A DNA stretch of 30,334 nt from Diphasiastrum complanatum (GCA_029204225.1 MU836333.1:1-30334); one strand, 5' to 3'; counted from the first letter of the stretch, positions 8,561 to 18,640 are shown. Made by a program: numbers and translations. The notes: generated by a model not told the origin, from the letters alone.

Positions 8561-10122
8561 GATAAAGTTAATTTTCCATCAAAGGGGACACCTTACGACT
8601 TATTACATCCCTAAATAATTTAAACATACATTGCAACTAGCAACGCAATTGTCCTAATTCAAATTGAATAGAAATTTTGAAGGCAATTGAATTGTATGCG
8701 ATACTGATAATCGAGTTAAAGATGTTGTGTTGAAGCATGTCCGTATAGCTTGAGTTAATGTGCTTCACTAGATATAATAACAATTCTTTTTTACTTTGTG
8801 TCATTGTGGTAAATGTCAAATATTTGAAGGTGTTGAAAAGCATCAAAACAATCGGTAGGTGAGTTCTTTGCCATTTGCTATTTGTGTTTGCTTTCATGTC
8901 TTGGTAATTGTAGGCAAATATTGTTTTGAAGTTGACATATGCAATACCCAGTGAAAGAATTATTGTGGTTTACTATCTTGAGTTCATTTCAATGACATTA
9001 AAGGCATATGATTTATCTAACATCTCAACAAAGAAAATGTTTACAAATTTTACCTTTTCGAAGTAAATTTCGTACTCGTCACACATGTTAGATGTCTCGT
9101 GTTGCAGGTAAATAGAAGTAGTTTTTTGAAAAAGAAAAAAAAATAGCAAACAACTATATACAATAGCATAATCTGTCTCTATAAAAGAGAATTGTCATTG
9201 TCGAAAAGAGATGTAATCAAATATTTGGTAATTAGATGTTCATATGTTCTTAAAATTTTTCAAAGCAGTCAAGACATTCGAGGTGAGCAATAATTAAAAA
9301 TGATGTCCAAATTTAAATAGTTGATAGTTGCTAATATCTTCTAGCTAATTTCGATTGCTAATGACAAGGTTGTTTAAGTAAGTCTAAATATATTATTTTT
9401 GTTGTGAAAAACATTCTTTTAATAAATATAGAATAAAAAATCATTGTTTGAAAGAACATTGAATGAGCTTTGTAGAATATTTGAGATCTTTCCACAATGT
9501 TAGTGTTTGTTAAAAAAAGTTAGTTGTTAGAGAGCCATCTTTTTAATCAAATGTAAGATGACAAAAGAAGAGACGACGATTTTCCTTTCAATTGTATAAA
9601 CTAGGAGATTTGCCTTTCTCCCAAACGCCAATGCAATATGAAAAAGGAAATTCGAAGTTGCGATTTGCAAATTGCTTTACCTCATGCCATGGTAAATGAA
9701 TGCAAGAGAGGAGGGGCTCCTAGCTACAAAGATCAAAAAATCCAATAGGTAGTTGGGCGAGTTTTCATGGTCTTCTTATTCTTGCATTATAGCAATCAGA
9801 CATCATGCAAGCCCTCTTATGTTCAATTATAGGTCTGGGCCTTCATATGATTATTAATTACTTTACTGGCCTAGCCCTAAATGATGAGGCATAATAAATA
9901 ACAACATACACTGGAGTGACCGGTTATTCATGTCAGGAATTATTCCAAATCTCACATACTGGACATGGACGTAACACTTCGCATATACATGCTCTTTCTC
10001 ATTTTTATTAATGTCTTATTAGGAATTTTTGTTCATATTGTTCTACACATAGCTTAGTGAATTGTTGGTAGTACATGTGCTCTCTTTGTCATATGATCCT
10101 TTTCACTATGTAGGATTTTGCC
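8561..10122. other. AT-rich region without recognisable genes
   Basis: I see no coding domain, RNA gene, LTR terminus or PBS over about 1.5 kb. Stop codons are dense in all frames. It may be an old decayed element or plain intergenic DNA. Confidence 0.5.
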
Positions 10123-10718
10123 AGATGCCACACGTGCCAAATCACATAGGATGTTTTCCAATAAGTTCATTCCTCATATTACATTGTGATAGCATCTTTG
10201 AAATGAGGCAGAAATGTGTTTGGATAGGCTAGAGAAATTCTAGGATCTAAAAATAGCATGTTTTACATTGTTTTTGGATCTTGAGATCTTGACCCCAAGT
10301 TAGGGTGGATCCAATGACCTATTAGGGTAGATGGTAGGGTTAGGGTATGATAAGTTCAGAGGTGCCCTAATATGCTCAGATTCAAGCTTGAAATTATCAA
10401 GAAAAATCAAGTTTTTCTACTTCTATCATCATTGTCTTTTGGTGACAAGTTTTAGCTATTGGATGTGAGTGTTCTTATGCATTAATTGCTTGGTTTGGAA
10501 GGTACTGAACTTGTTTACAGGTCTGAGAAACTTGCTGTACTTTACTTTCGTTCATTTGATCAAATCTATGTGCCTAATGTGGAGTTAAAATGCCAAATTT
10601 GCTAGTTTTAGTAACTAGTCTTGATTCTAGCTCATAGTTTGGATCTAGATCTTTTATTTGTGCATCCTCCATCACTTTTAGGATTGATTGGGATTCATTT
10701 TGCTGTAAAATTTTGTCA
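10123..10718 (+). mobile_element. 5' LTR of copia B (5'-truncated, TATA region deleted)
   Basis: It begins with AGATGCCACACGTGCC shared with the 3' LTR and ends with CA just before the PBS. Compared with the 3' LTR it lacks 31 bases near 10394 that include the TATAAATA box. It also lacks the first ~86 bases of the LTR. Transcription from this LTR would be expected to be impaired. Confidence 0.82.
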
Positions 10719-10731
10719 TTGTATCAGAGCC
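10719..10731 (+). other. Primer-binding site of copia B
   Basis: TTGTATCAGAGCC matches the plant tRNA-iMet PBS TGGTATCAGAGCC at 12 of 13 bases and follows an LTR-type CA end. Confidence 0.8.
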
Positions 10732-11482
10732 TAATTAAAAGTGAGCTTTAGATTTGATTTTCTCAAGCTTAGATCCTAGATTTGAGTAGTATTGGCTTTG
10801 CTCTTCCTACTAGTTGCTAATCTAGTGATTGTACCTTCAAATTTGGTTTTATTTGAGTGATAATGAACCTGTTTTGCTGAGTTATAGCTGCAGGAACCGA
10901 GATCGACCCATTTCCATTCAACCAAACCAAATTAGAAAGTTCTTATGAGTTGAATCTTGGAGTACATGTCTCCTAGTAGAGATTTTCATAAGGATTTGAA
11001 TGCCACCACTTTTTAGAAGTTTGGATCAGCCATTTGAGAGCTTAATTAGGTCGTTCTTAGGCTTCTTAAGGTCCTAAAATACGCCTTTTAGGTTCAGATC
11101 AAGTGTTTTGATGATTTCTTCATCTAGAAATGCAAAAGTAGTGAAAATTGTATTTCCATTCTACTCGGTTTTGGATAGGTTTGTGATTGAATATGTCAAT
11201 GTGATTCAACCTGAATTCAAGAGGCTTTGTTTGTAAGACATTTGTGTGTTATAAAGTGCTTTTGGTTCAGTATAGGTGGATTCACCCTTCTTGTGAAGTC
11301 GAGATCAAGGAGGAGACTAGTTTGATCAAATCTATAATAAGTTTGGATCTAGAAGATAGATCAAGCTCAAGATCGCCTTAGAGTAATTCATCTTAGGTCC
11401 CAAAGAGAGTGGGATAGCTAGTAGTGATAATATCTTGTACAATCTATCTTGTTTCTTTGAATCTATCTCCTTATCATTGAAG
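10732..11482 (+). other. Untranslated leader of copia B
   Basis: About 750 bases between the PBS and the gag ATG. There is no domain likeness and many stops in all frames. The length is ordinary for plant copia leaders. Confidence 0.6.
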
Positions 11483-12436
11483 ATGGCATTCATAAGTGCC
11501 TATCTTTTGGATTCTAGTGATAGATTGAGCTCTTCAAATTATTCAATTTGGAAGTTAAGAATGGAATCCATCTTTATCATGCAAGATTTGATGGATGTTG
11601 TGAATGGAGAGAAAGATGAGCCAATCCATCCACAAGAAGCAACTAAATACAAGAGAAGGTGCAAGCTTGAACTTCATTATATTAAGATGAACATTGCAAA
11701 TGATTTGCTCAAAGAAGTATGAGCATGTACCTCAGCCCAAGAGGCTTGGGAGACTCTTCAAAAGATTTATGAGCCCAAGAATACTTCAAGGTTACTTTCC
11801 CTCAAGAACCAAGTTCTTCAATGCTTCCAAGGGAGGAGTGAGAGTGGACATCAATTTGTTTTGAGAGTAAAAGATTTGAACAAAGAGCTTACTTATGTTG
11901 GTGAACCTATTAAAGAGAGTGAGCTTGTGCAAATGGTTTTGAATGGCTTATGTAGTGATTTTACTAACCTTGTCCAAAGCTATGCCATCATGGGAAACTT
12001 GCCTACAATTGAAGACCTTCAAAGTGTGTTGATGGCCAAGGAGAGTAGGAAGGCTCATATCAAATCAAGGATGGAGAGGCTGTCCATCAATGATGGTGAT
12101 AACAAAGACTTATTTTTTAAGAGCAAAGGCAAAGCAAAGACCAAGAGAGGAGCATTCAAAAGGGAGCAAGCAAAGGATGGAGATCAAGGAGGATCCACAT
12201 CCTCATCATCACAAGTCAAGCCCAAGAAGGACAAATCTAAGATAAAGTGCTACTATTGTAGCAAGATGGGGCATTATGTCTCGGAATGCTTCAAGAGGAA
12301 GCAAGATCAAAGCCAAGCCAACATTGGACAAGAGGAGGAAGAGAGCTATCATGAGGACTCACTCATGATTTCAACCTTTTCATCATCAAATGTCAAGGAT
12401 GGAGCCATTAAGGCTCACATACAAGGACAAGGGTAA
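11483..12436 (+). pseudogene. Copia B gag with one in-frame stop
   Basis: The first ATG of the frame is at 11483 (MAFISAYLLDSSDRLSSSN). Copia gag features follow: YSIWKLRMESIFIMQDLMDV, then after an in-frame TGA at 11720-11722 the same frame continues with the UBN2-type helices (QMVLNGLCSDFTNLVQ, MAKESRKAHIKSRME), a basic region, and a CCHC knuckle CYYCSKMGHYVSEC near 12250-12291. The frame stops at 12434-12436. Apart from the single TGA (a CGA-to-TGA change is the simplest guess) gag is intact, roughly 317 codons. It is related to the gag fragment at 29038. Protease should follow, but the sequence jumps to RT. Confidence 0.9.
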
Positions 12437-12805
12437 GCAAGTCGAAAGAAGTACTTCTTCTTATGCCTTCATCACATCTTTTGAAGAGGCTTCAAATGTT
12501 AGTGAAGCAAAGGACTGGTTTCAAGCTATGTGTGATGAGTACAATGCATTGATGGAGAATGATACTTGGATGCTTGTTGATCTACCTTTGGATAGAATTG
12601 TAATTGGATGTAAGTGGGTTTTTAAGCTCAAGTTGAATCAAGATGGGAGTGTTTCTAAGTATAAGACAAGGCTTGTAGCCAAGGGATATGCTCAATCAAA
12701 GGGCATAGATTATGATGAGACCTTTGCACCCGTGGTAAAGATGGTCGCCTTAAGACTAGTCATTGCTCTTGCTTCTCACTTTGATTGGTTATTGTTTCAA
12801 ATTGA
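12437..12805 (+). pseudogene. Copia B reverse transcriptase, part 1
   Basis: The frame from about 12390 carries EEASNVSEAKDWFQAMCDEY, NDTWMLVDLP, VIGCKWVFKLKLNQDGS, ARL-like TRLVAKGYAQSKGIDYDET and FAPVVKMVALRLVIALA, the copia RT N-terminal region. It overlaps the end of the gag frame. At about 12806, in the middle of motif A after FQID, some 17 bases are missing by comparison with the family pattern, which removes the residues between the catalytic aspartate and the conserved NG and shifts frame. The remaining open residues to 12926 are out of frame. Confidence 0.88.
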
Positions 12806-12806
12806 T

Positions 12807-13645
12807 AAATGGTCATTTGGAAGAGGATATATTCATGGAGCAGCCCGAGGGCTTCATGAAGCAAGGTATGGAAGACAAGGTGTGTCATCTCAAGATGAGC
12901 TTGTATGGTTTGAAACAAGCTTCTAGAACTTGGAACACAAGGCTCAATACTTTTCTTATCTCTATTGGATTTACTCCTAGTGAGTATGATCCCACTTTGT
13001 ACATGAGATTTAGTGCAAAAGACATTGTACTTTTATTATTTTATGTTGATGATATCATACTTAGTGGAGATGATTTAGAAGGTGTTGAGAAAACTAAGCT
13101 AGATCTATCCAAAGAGTTCAAGATGGTAGATCTCGGGCTTTTGCACTTCATTTTGGGTATGGAAGTACTTAGATCTTTAGATTATGTCTTCATTTGTCAA
13201 TCTAAGTATGCCATTTCATTACTCAATAGATTTAACATGCATGGATGCAAGCATGTAGAGACTCCTATGGAGCATGATGTAAAAGTGACCAATAAAGAGG
13301 ATGAAAGATCCTTCAAAGACATCACTCTTTATAGGCAACTTATTGGCTCCTTAATGTGGATAACCATAACAAGACTTGATCTTTGCTATAGTGTTTGCAA
13401 GCTTAGTCAAAATATGCAAGATCCATTAGTTATCCATTGGAAATGTGCCAAAAGAATATTGAGATACATCTCGGGCACACTAGATTTTGGGATCCTTTAT
13501 AGAGGTGAATCCATTAACTTGCATGCTTTTAGTGATTCAGATTTTGCAGGGGACAAAAATGATAGAAAGTTAACAAGTTCCTTTGCAACTTTCATTGGAG
13601 AAAGTGTGGTTTCTTGGCTATCAAAGAAGCAAGAAACAATATCTC
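12807..13645 (+). pseudogene. Copia B reverse transcriptase part 2 and RNase H part 1
   Basis: In the +1 frame the element continues with NGHLEEDIFMEQPEGF, LYGLKQASRTWNTRL, the catalytic motif FYVDDIILSGDD (YVDD at 13042-13053), LGLLHFILGMEV, YRQLIGSLMW and the RNase H blocks YISGTLDFGILY and AFSDSDFAGD. About 280 codons are open, so RT motifs B through E and the first RNase H acidic region are intact. A further frameshift near 13645, just after SWLSKKQETIS, ends the frame. Confidence 0.9.
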
Positions 13646-14003
13646 ATCAACCGAGGCCGAGTACAAGGCTCTAACAACCACAACCAAGGAAGTACTATGG
13701 ATCAAGAGGTTGCTTGAGGAGCTCAAAGTGATCAGATTAGGCATCATTCCACTCATCTACAATGACAACATCTCAGCCCAACACCTAGCATCCAATCCAA
13801 TCTACCATGCAAGGAGCAAACACATAGAGATTTCTCACCACTTTGTAAGAGAAAAGGTCCAAGCTAAGGAGGTCTCATTGGAGCATGTTTCAAGTGAAGA
13901 ATGCATAGCTGATATATTGACAAAGCCTCTTCAAAAAAATGGTTTTTTGAAGCTTAGATCAGCCCTTGGCTTAATTAGTAAAGCTATGTTATCATCTAGC
14001 TAG
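13646..14003 (+). pseudogene. Copia B RNase H, C-terminal part
   Basis: The frame carries SSTEAEYKAL, EVLWIKRLLEEL, NDNISAQHLASNPIYHARSK and HIEISHHFVREKV, then IADILTKPLQ, the classic end of copia pol, with a TAG stop at 14001-14003. It is displaced by one frame from the preceding RNase H segment. The 3' LTR begins three bases after the stop, so almost no polypurine tract separates them. Confidence 0.9.
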
Positions 14004-14005
14004 AT

Positions 14006-14530
14006 TGTTGTGAGGAGTATTGAAATTTCACAATTCTAGCTTGACCAATTTTGGTCACATACATTGTAATTGGCAAGATGGCCATGTAAATAGATGCCAC
14101 ACGTGCCAAATCACATAGGATGCTTTCTAATAAGTTCATTCGTCATATTACATTGTGATAGCATCTTTGAAATGAGGCAAAAATGTGTTTGGATAGGATA
14201 GAGAAATTCTAGGATCTAAAAATAGCATGTTTTACATGGTTTTTGGATCTTGAGATCTTGACCCCAAGTTAGGGTGGATCCAATGACCTATTAGGTTAGA
14301 TATTAGGGTTAGGGTATGAAAAGTTCAGAGGTGCCCTAATATGCTCAGATCTGAACTTGAAATGTATAAATACATGATGGGATCTCCATCAAATTATCAA
14401 GAAAAATCAAGTATTTCCACTTCTATCATCATTGTCTTTTGGTGGAAATTTCTAGCTATTGCATGTGAGTGTTCTTATGCATTAATTGCTTGGTTTGGAA
14501 GGTATTGAACCTGTTTACAGGTCTGAAAAA
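14006..14530 (+). mobile_element. 3' LTR of copia B (3'-truncated, TATA kept)
   Basis: The likely start is TGTTGTGAGGAG at 14006, directly after the pol stop. From 14092 it matches the 5' LTR. It contains TATAAATA at 14365-14372 within the 31 bases missing from the 5' copy. Similarity stops at about 14527-14530, where A/T-rich DNA begins, so the R/U5 end is lost. Confidence 0.82.
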
Positions 14531-14570
14531 AATTAAATATTAAATAATAAAAAATAATTATATTATGGTA

Positions 14571-14613
14571 TCGCGGTACCAGTATGGTCCCGCGGTACTC
14601 GCCGGTACCGCGA
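14571..14613. repeat. 10-bp perfect inverted repeat, GGTACC-type
   Basis: TCGCGGTACC (14571-14580) and GGTACCGCGA (14604-14613) are exact reverse complements with a 23-base loop containing another CCCGCGGTACT word. It sits between an A/T-rich stretch and an (AT)n tract at the broken end of copia B. Confidence 0.9.
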
Positions 14614-14619
14614 GACCTA

Positions 14620-14621
<2 letters not shown>

Positions 14622-14652
<31 letters not shown>
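14622..14652. repeat. (AT)n microsatellite
   Basis: About 31 bases of perfect AT dinucleotide repeat, followed shortly by ACACACACCC. Confidence 0.97.
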
Positions 14653-14655
<3 letters not shown>

Positions 14656-14834
14656 ACCACACACACCCACATTTATTAGTGTACCCATTTATTAGCCAGG
14701 TGTGTCATAGGAACATTTGATGTTCACATAGTGTACAATTTTATTAACATAGGAATATGCCGCAAGTGCCGCAAACGGACCGCAATTGGTCCCTTTGCGA
14801 TCCATTGTGGTCCAACAACATTTCATTGCATAGG

Positions 14835-15135
14835 ATCACATTAGGACCTCAGAACCATTCGAGACTGCATTAGGACTGTTTGAGATTGCATTAGGACTTC
14901 AGGAGCATTTGAGACCACATTAAGACTGTTTGAGACCGCATTAGGTCCGTTTGAGGACATTCGAGACGTTTGCGGTCATTTGAGGCCATCTCAAGGCATT
15001 TTGAGGGCACTTGCGGCTATTTGAGACCACATTATGACCTAATGCGGTCTCAAACGGTTTTGAAGTCCTAATGCGGTCTCAAATGGTCCTAACGTAGTTC
15101 TAATGCGGTCCTAATGCGGTCTACGGTCCTTTTTT
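14835..15135. repeat. Imperfect inverted repeat of GCATTAGGAC units
   Basis: Plus-orientation words (TTTGAGACCGCATTAGGTC, ending at 14947) face inverted ones (GACCTAATGCGGTCTCAAAC from 15036); the paired 22-base segments 14926-14947 and 15036-15057 differ at one position. The loop between them is about 88 bases. Confidence 0.8.
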
Positions 15136-15259
15136 GGTTCAAATGCGGTCCATATGCGGTCGACAATGACCCTGCTAAGAACCGCATAGTCCAACCTACG
15201 GTTGAGAACTGCAAAGGCAACAACAAAATCCAACCTACGGATATATATGAAAACCAAGG

Positions 15260-16870
15260 GGGCTGAGAACCGCAAAGGCAGCAGCTACAGTTTCAACAAA
15301 AGCAACCGCACCGCACTGCAAAGTCCAACCTGCGGTCTCAAATGAAGACCAAGGGAGAACACAACCGCAACTGTAATGGAAACAGTTTCAACGAAGGCAA
15401 CTGCATCGAACCGCAAAGTCAACACTACATTTTGAGCGAAGACTAGAACCACAAGCCACCACAAGGGACTGCCAAGGCAATGGCTGCGATCTACCGCACT
15501 GAACCGCAAAGTCAACATTGTGGTTAGAGCGAAGTGTCGTAATAGACTGAGTAAGGCCCGCAATAGAGCCAGACAGGACCGCAACATGGCCGCATAAGAC
15601 TGCAATATGGCCGCATAGGACCACATAAAGTCCCATAAGACCGCATAAGACCGCAATATGGTCGTAATAGACCGAATAAGGCCACATTTGTTACCTTTGC
15701 GGTTGTCTACGGTCCTTTTTAACTTGAACGTGGCTTAGAGGCCTTAACCCTGCGGTCTCAACAAGACCATGGGGGAACGATGAGAACCACAAAGGCAACA
15801 ACTACGGTTTTAACAAAGGCAATCGCACCGCACCGCAAAGTCCAACCTGTGGTCTCAAACAAAGACCAACGGAGAACACAAACCCTAAAACCGAAACAGA
15901 TAGCAACCGTTGCCTTGGTGGTTCTTGGTGGTTGCCTACGGTCCTTTTCCACATAACTGCATATGGCCATAGTAGACCGAATAAGGCCATCAATAGAGCC
16001 ACACAGGATCGCAATATGGCCGCATAAGACTACAATATGGCCGTAGAAGACCCCTTAAAGCCACATAAGATCACAATATGCTCGTAATAGACCAAATAAG
16101 GCTGCATTTGTTACCTTTGCGGTTGCCTACGGTCCTTTTTAAGTTGAATGCGACTTAGAGGCCTTAACCCTACGGTCCCAACGAAGACCGAGGGGGAACA
16201 CTGAGAACCGCAAAGGCAACAACTACGGTTTCAACGAAGGCAATCGCACCGCATCGCAAAGTCTAATCTGCAGTCTCAAACAAAGACCAAGGGAGAACAC
16301 AAACCCTAAACCCTAAAACCGAAATAGACTACAACTATTGCCTTGGCGGTTGCCTATGGTCCTTTTCCACATAAAATCACATATGGCCGTATAGACCGAA
16401 TAAAGCCCACAATAGAGCCACACAGGACCACAATATGGCCTCTTAAGATCGCAATATGGCCGTAGAAGATCGCATAAAGCCACATAAGACCGCAATATGG
16501 TCGTAATAGACCGAATAAGGCCGCAACTATGGTTTCAACGAAGGCAATCGCATCGCCTCGCAAAGTCCAACCTGTGGTCTCAAACGAAGACAAAGGGAAA
16601 ATACAAACCCTAAATCCTAAAACCAAAATAGATCGCAATCGTCGCCTTGGCGGTTGCCTATGGTCCTTTTCCACATAAAACCACATATGGTCGTAATAGA
16701 CCAAATAAGGCCCGCAATAGAGCCACAAAGGACCACAATATGGCCGCATAAGATCGCAATATGGTTGTAGAAGATCACATAAAGCCACATAAGACTGCAA
16801 TATGGTCGTAATAGATCAAATAAGGCCACATTTGTTATCTTTGCGGTTGCCTACGGTCCTTTTTGATCGT
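15260..16870. repeat. Variable-length tandem array, units about 300-520 bp
   Basis: A landmark block (AAGGCAATCGCACCGCA followed by CGCAAAGTCCAACCTG-GGTCTCAAA) recurs near 15290, 15805, 16225 and 16545, so neighbouring copies are spaced about 515, 420 and 320 bases. A second landmark, TTGCGGTTGCCTACGGTCC or its single-base variants, recurs near 15697, 16117 and 16841. The units differ mainly in how many ~20-base ATGGCCGCATAAGACCGCA sub-repeats they carry. Confidence 0.8.
15883..16622. repeat. Telomere-like CCCTAAA words inside the array units
   Basis: AAACCCTAAAACCGAAA near 15888, AAACCCTAAACCCTAAAACC near 16302-16321 and AAACCCTAAATCCTAAAACC near 16606-16625 occupy the same relative place in three successive units. 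The middle one contains two consecutive plant telomere-type heptamers (CCCTAAA). The match is to the repeat word only; no long telomere tract is present. Confidence 0.85.
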
Positions 16871-16904
16871 TTAGGACTGCAACGGACCGCATTAGGACTG
16901 TCTG

Positions 16905-17095
16905 AAATTGCATCCAACAAGTTGCATCTGAAGTTGCATCCGATGAGTTGCATTTGACATCCTACGAGTTCATCCGTCGAGTTGCAACCGACATTGCATC
17001 CGACGAGTTCCATCCGACATCCGACGGGGTGCATCCGATGTCTGACGAGGTCGATCCGGCGAGTTGCGCATCCGACATCCGACATCCGACTTGAT
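16905..17095. repeat. GCATCCGACGAGTT short-unit repeat
   Basis: Degenerate copies of GTTGCATCCGACGAG and CATCCGACATCCGAC run through this stretch. An inverted counterpart lies at 18106-18215. Confidence 0.85.
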
Positions 17096-17154
17096 CTTTT
17101 TTTACCTTTAAAGTCTCATTATGACCTTTAAAGTCTATGACATATTTATTTGAC

Positions 17155-17530
17155 CGCAAAGGACGGCATTTCATTGCATGAACGAAGTGAACGAATCGCA
17201 AACCAAAACCAAGTGAACGAACCGCAAACCAATACGGCCTGAACGAAGTGAATGAACCGCAAACCAAAACCGTAAAGTCTTGCTTACGGTCACCTACAAA
17301 GTGAACGAATAACAATTGACCAAAACTGCCAAGTCAACGATTGCAGTCACCTACGAAGTGAACGCACGACAACCGACCAAAACTGCCAAGTCAACGATTG
17401 CGGATGACATACGATTTTATTTCACCGCATGTCGACCGCAAAGGATCACATTTCGCCGCAAAGGACCGCATTTCACCGCATGTCGACCTCAAAGCACTAC
17501 ATTTCACCACATTTAGACAACAAAGGACCA
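17155..17530. repeat. GAACGAACCGCAAACC and CCGCAAAGGACCGCATTT repeats
   Basis: Several copies of AAGTGAACGAACCGCAAACC-type words (17185-17290), a two-copy block sharing GACCAAAACTGCCAAGTCAA (17317-17400), and CCGCAAAGGACCGCATTTCA-type words (17440-17540). Confidence 0.8.
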
Positions 17531-17545
17531 CACATGACCGCATAC

Positions 17546-17828
<283 letters not shown>

Positions 17829-17975
17829 AAGTAGGGTGAGGCAGCACACAGCGAGGGAGATATCCATAGGGAGAGAGAGGTCACTTGGCATGGACGGCGG
17901 CCTGACATGAAAAATAATGATCTTAACGTTAGGATATCAGCCATTTAAGAGCCTGTGTAAGGATGGTCTTAACTC

Positions 17976-18071
17976 ACCCTACTTTTCTAGGCATGACATA
18001 GGCGAGTAGATTGTGTGTGAGGGCGCTGCTCTCCCACCCTACTTTTCTAAGTGTGACATAGGGGAGTAGAC
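17976..18071. repeat. Two-copy direct repeat, about 35 bp
   Basis: CACCCTACTTTTCTAGGCATGACATAGG-type sequence occurs at about 17976-18010 and 18036-18070 with a few differences, 60 bases apart. Confidence 0.8.
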
Positions 18072-18105
18072 CAAGTTACAGCAGTGAATTCTAGTAAAGT
18101 GTGCA

Positions 18106-18215
18106 TGGTGGATGCAGCTCGTTGGTTGCAACTCATTGGATGTCGGATGCAACTCGTCCGATGCAATGTCCGATGCAACTCTCGGATGAACTCGTTGGAT
18201 GAAGGCCTATTTTGG
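18106..18215. repeat. Inverted counterpart of the GCATCCGAC repeat
   Basis: AACTCGTCCGATGCAATGT (18151-18169) is the reverse complement of 16991-17009 with one mismatch. The stretch consists of GTCGGATGCAACTCG-type words, the complement of 16905-17095, about 1 kb apart with the (GA)n tract between. Confidence 0.82.
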
Positions 18216-18227
18216 CCTCAAATGGCC

Positions 18228-18640
18228 TGAACTGCTGCTAATGCGGTCCTGATGCCCTATTTTGGCCTCAAATGTTCACATTAGGACCACATTAGGAGGC
18301 CAAAACAGGGCAGTAGGACCGCATTAGGAGCATTTGCAGTCAATTTGCGGCCATGTTAGGCCATTTGAGGCCAAAACAAGGCATTAGGACTGCATTAGTA
18401 GCAGTTGCGGTTAGTTTAGGCCAGTCAGGCTATTTGAGGCCAAAACAGGACATTAGGGCGCATTAGGAGCAGTTGCGGTCAGTTTGCAACCATTTCAGGC
18501 CATTTGAGACCAAAAAAGAGGCATGAGGACCGCATTAGGAGCAGATGCGGTCCATTTGCGGCCATTTCAAGGCACTTGAGGCCAAAACAAGGCATTGCCA
18601 CCGCATTAGGACCGCAAAGGAGGGGAGGGCCAAAGGGAGG
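18228..18640. repeat. Tandem array, about 70 bp x 5
   Basis: The word GGCCAAAACA (with small changes) begins at 18298, 18369, 18438, 18508 and 18580, giving unit lengths 71, 69, 70 and 72. Each unit contains GCATTAGGA, AGCAGTTGCGGTC and GCCATTTGAGGCC. The internal words are those of the mosaic domain, so this is its most regular portion. Confidence 0.88.

Larger units (their letters stand above)
10123..14530 (+). mobile_element. Copia element B, plus strand, internally deleted
   Basis: Two direct repeats (10123-10530 and 14092-14530) with close similarity frame a copia internal region: PBS, leader, gag, RT and RNase H. Protease and integrase are absent, making it a large-deletion derivative that could never have moved without help in this form. 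The 5' LTR lacks its first ~90 bases relative to the 3' LTR, and the 3' LTR lacks its last ~190 bases relative to the 5' copy, so neither LTR is whole. No target-site duplication is detectable. By eye about ten differences occur in the first ~255 aligned LTR bases, implying moderate age. Confidence 0.9.
14762..17545. repeat. GCGGTC/CCGCAAAGG mosaic satellite domain, left part
   Basis: Nearly the whole stretch is assembled from a few short degenerate words: GACCGCA, CCGCAAAGGC, GCATTAGGAC, ATGGCCGCATAAGACCGCA, TTTGCGGTTGCCTACGGTCC and TGAACGAACCGCAAACC. They occur in irregular order and on both strands. It is CpG-containing while neighbouring elements are AT-rich. Stop-free frames on the minus strand give low-complexity Tyr/Cys/Leu/Trp peptides that simply mirror the repeat and I do not regard them as genes. 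It is satellite-like in texture but not monotonous. Its family is unknown to me. Confidence 0.85.

Noticed and set aside
10320-10350. GGTAGGGTTAGGGTATG as telomeric sequence in the copia B LTR
   Set aside because: Only a short resemblance, and present in both LTRs as ordinary LTR sequence.
15285-17085. Many minus-strand open frames encoding Tyr/Cys/Trp/Leu-rich peptides (RPYCGLMWLY-like)
   Set aside because: They follow directly from the GCGGTC-type repeat words, occur in overlapping frames and lack any domain or gene context.
14762-17545. CRISPR-like array
   Set aside because: Repeat units are degenerate, of variable spacing and on both strands, and the DNA is clearly from a plant.
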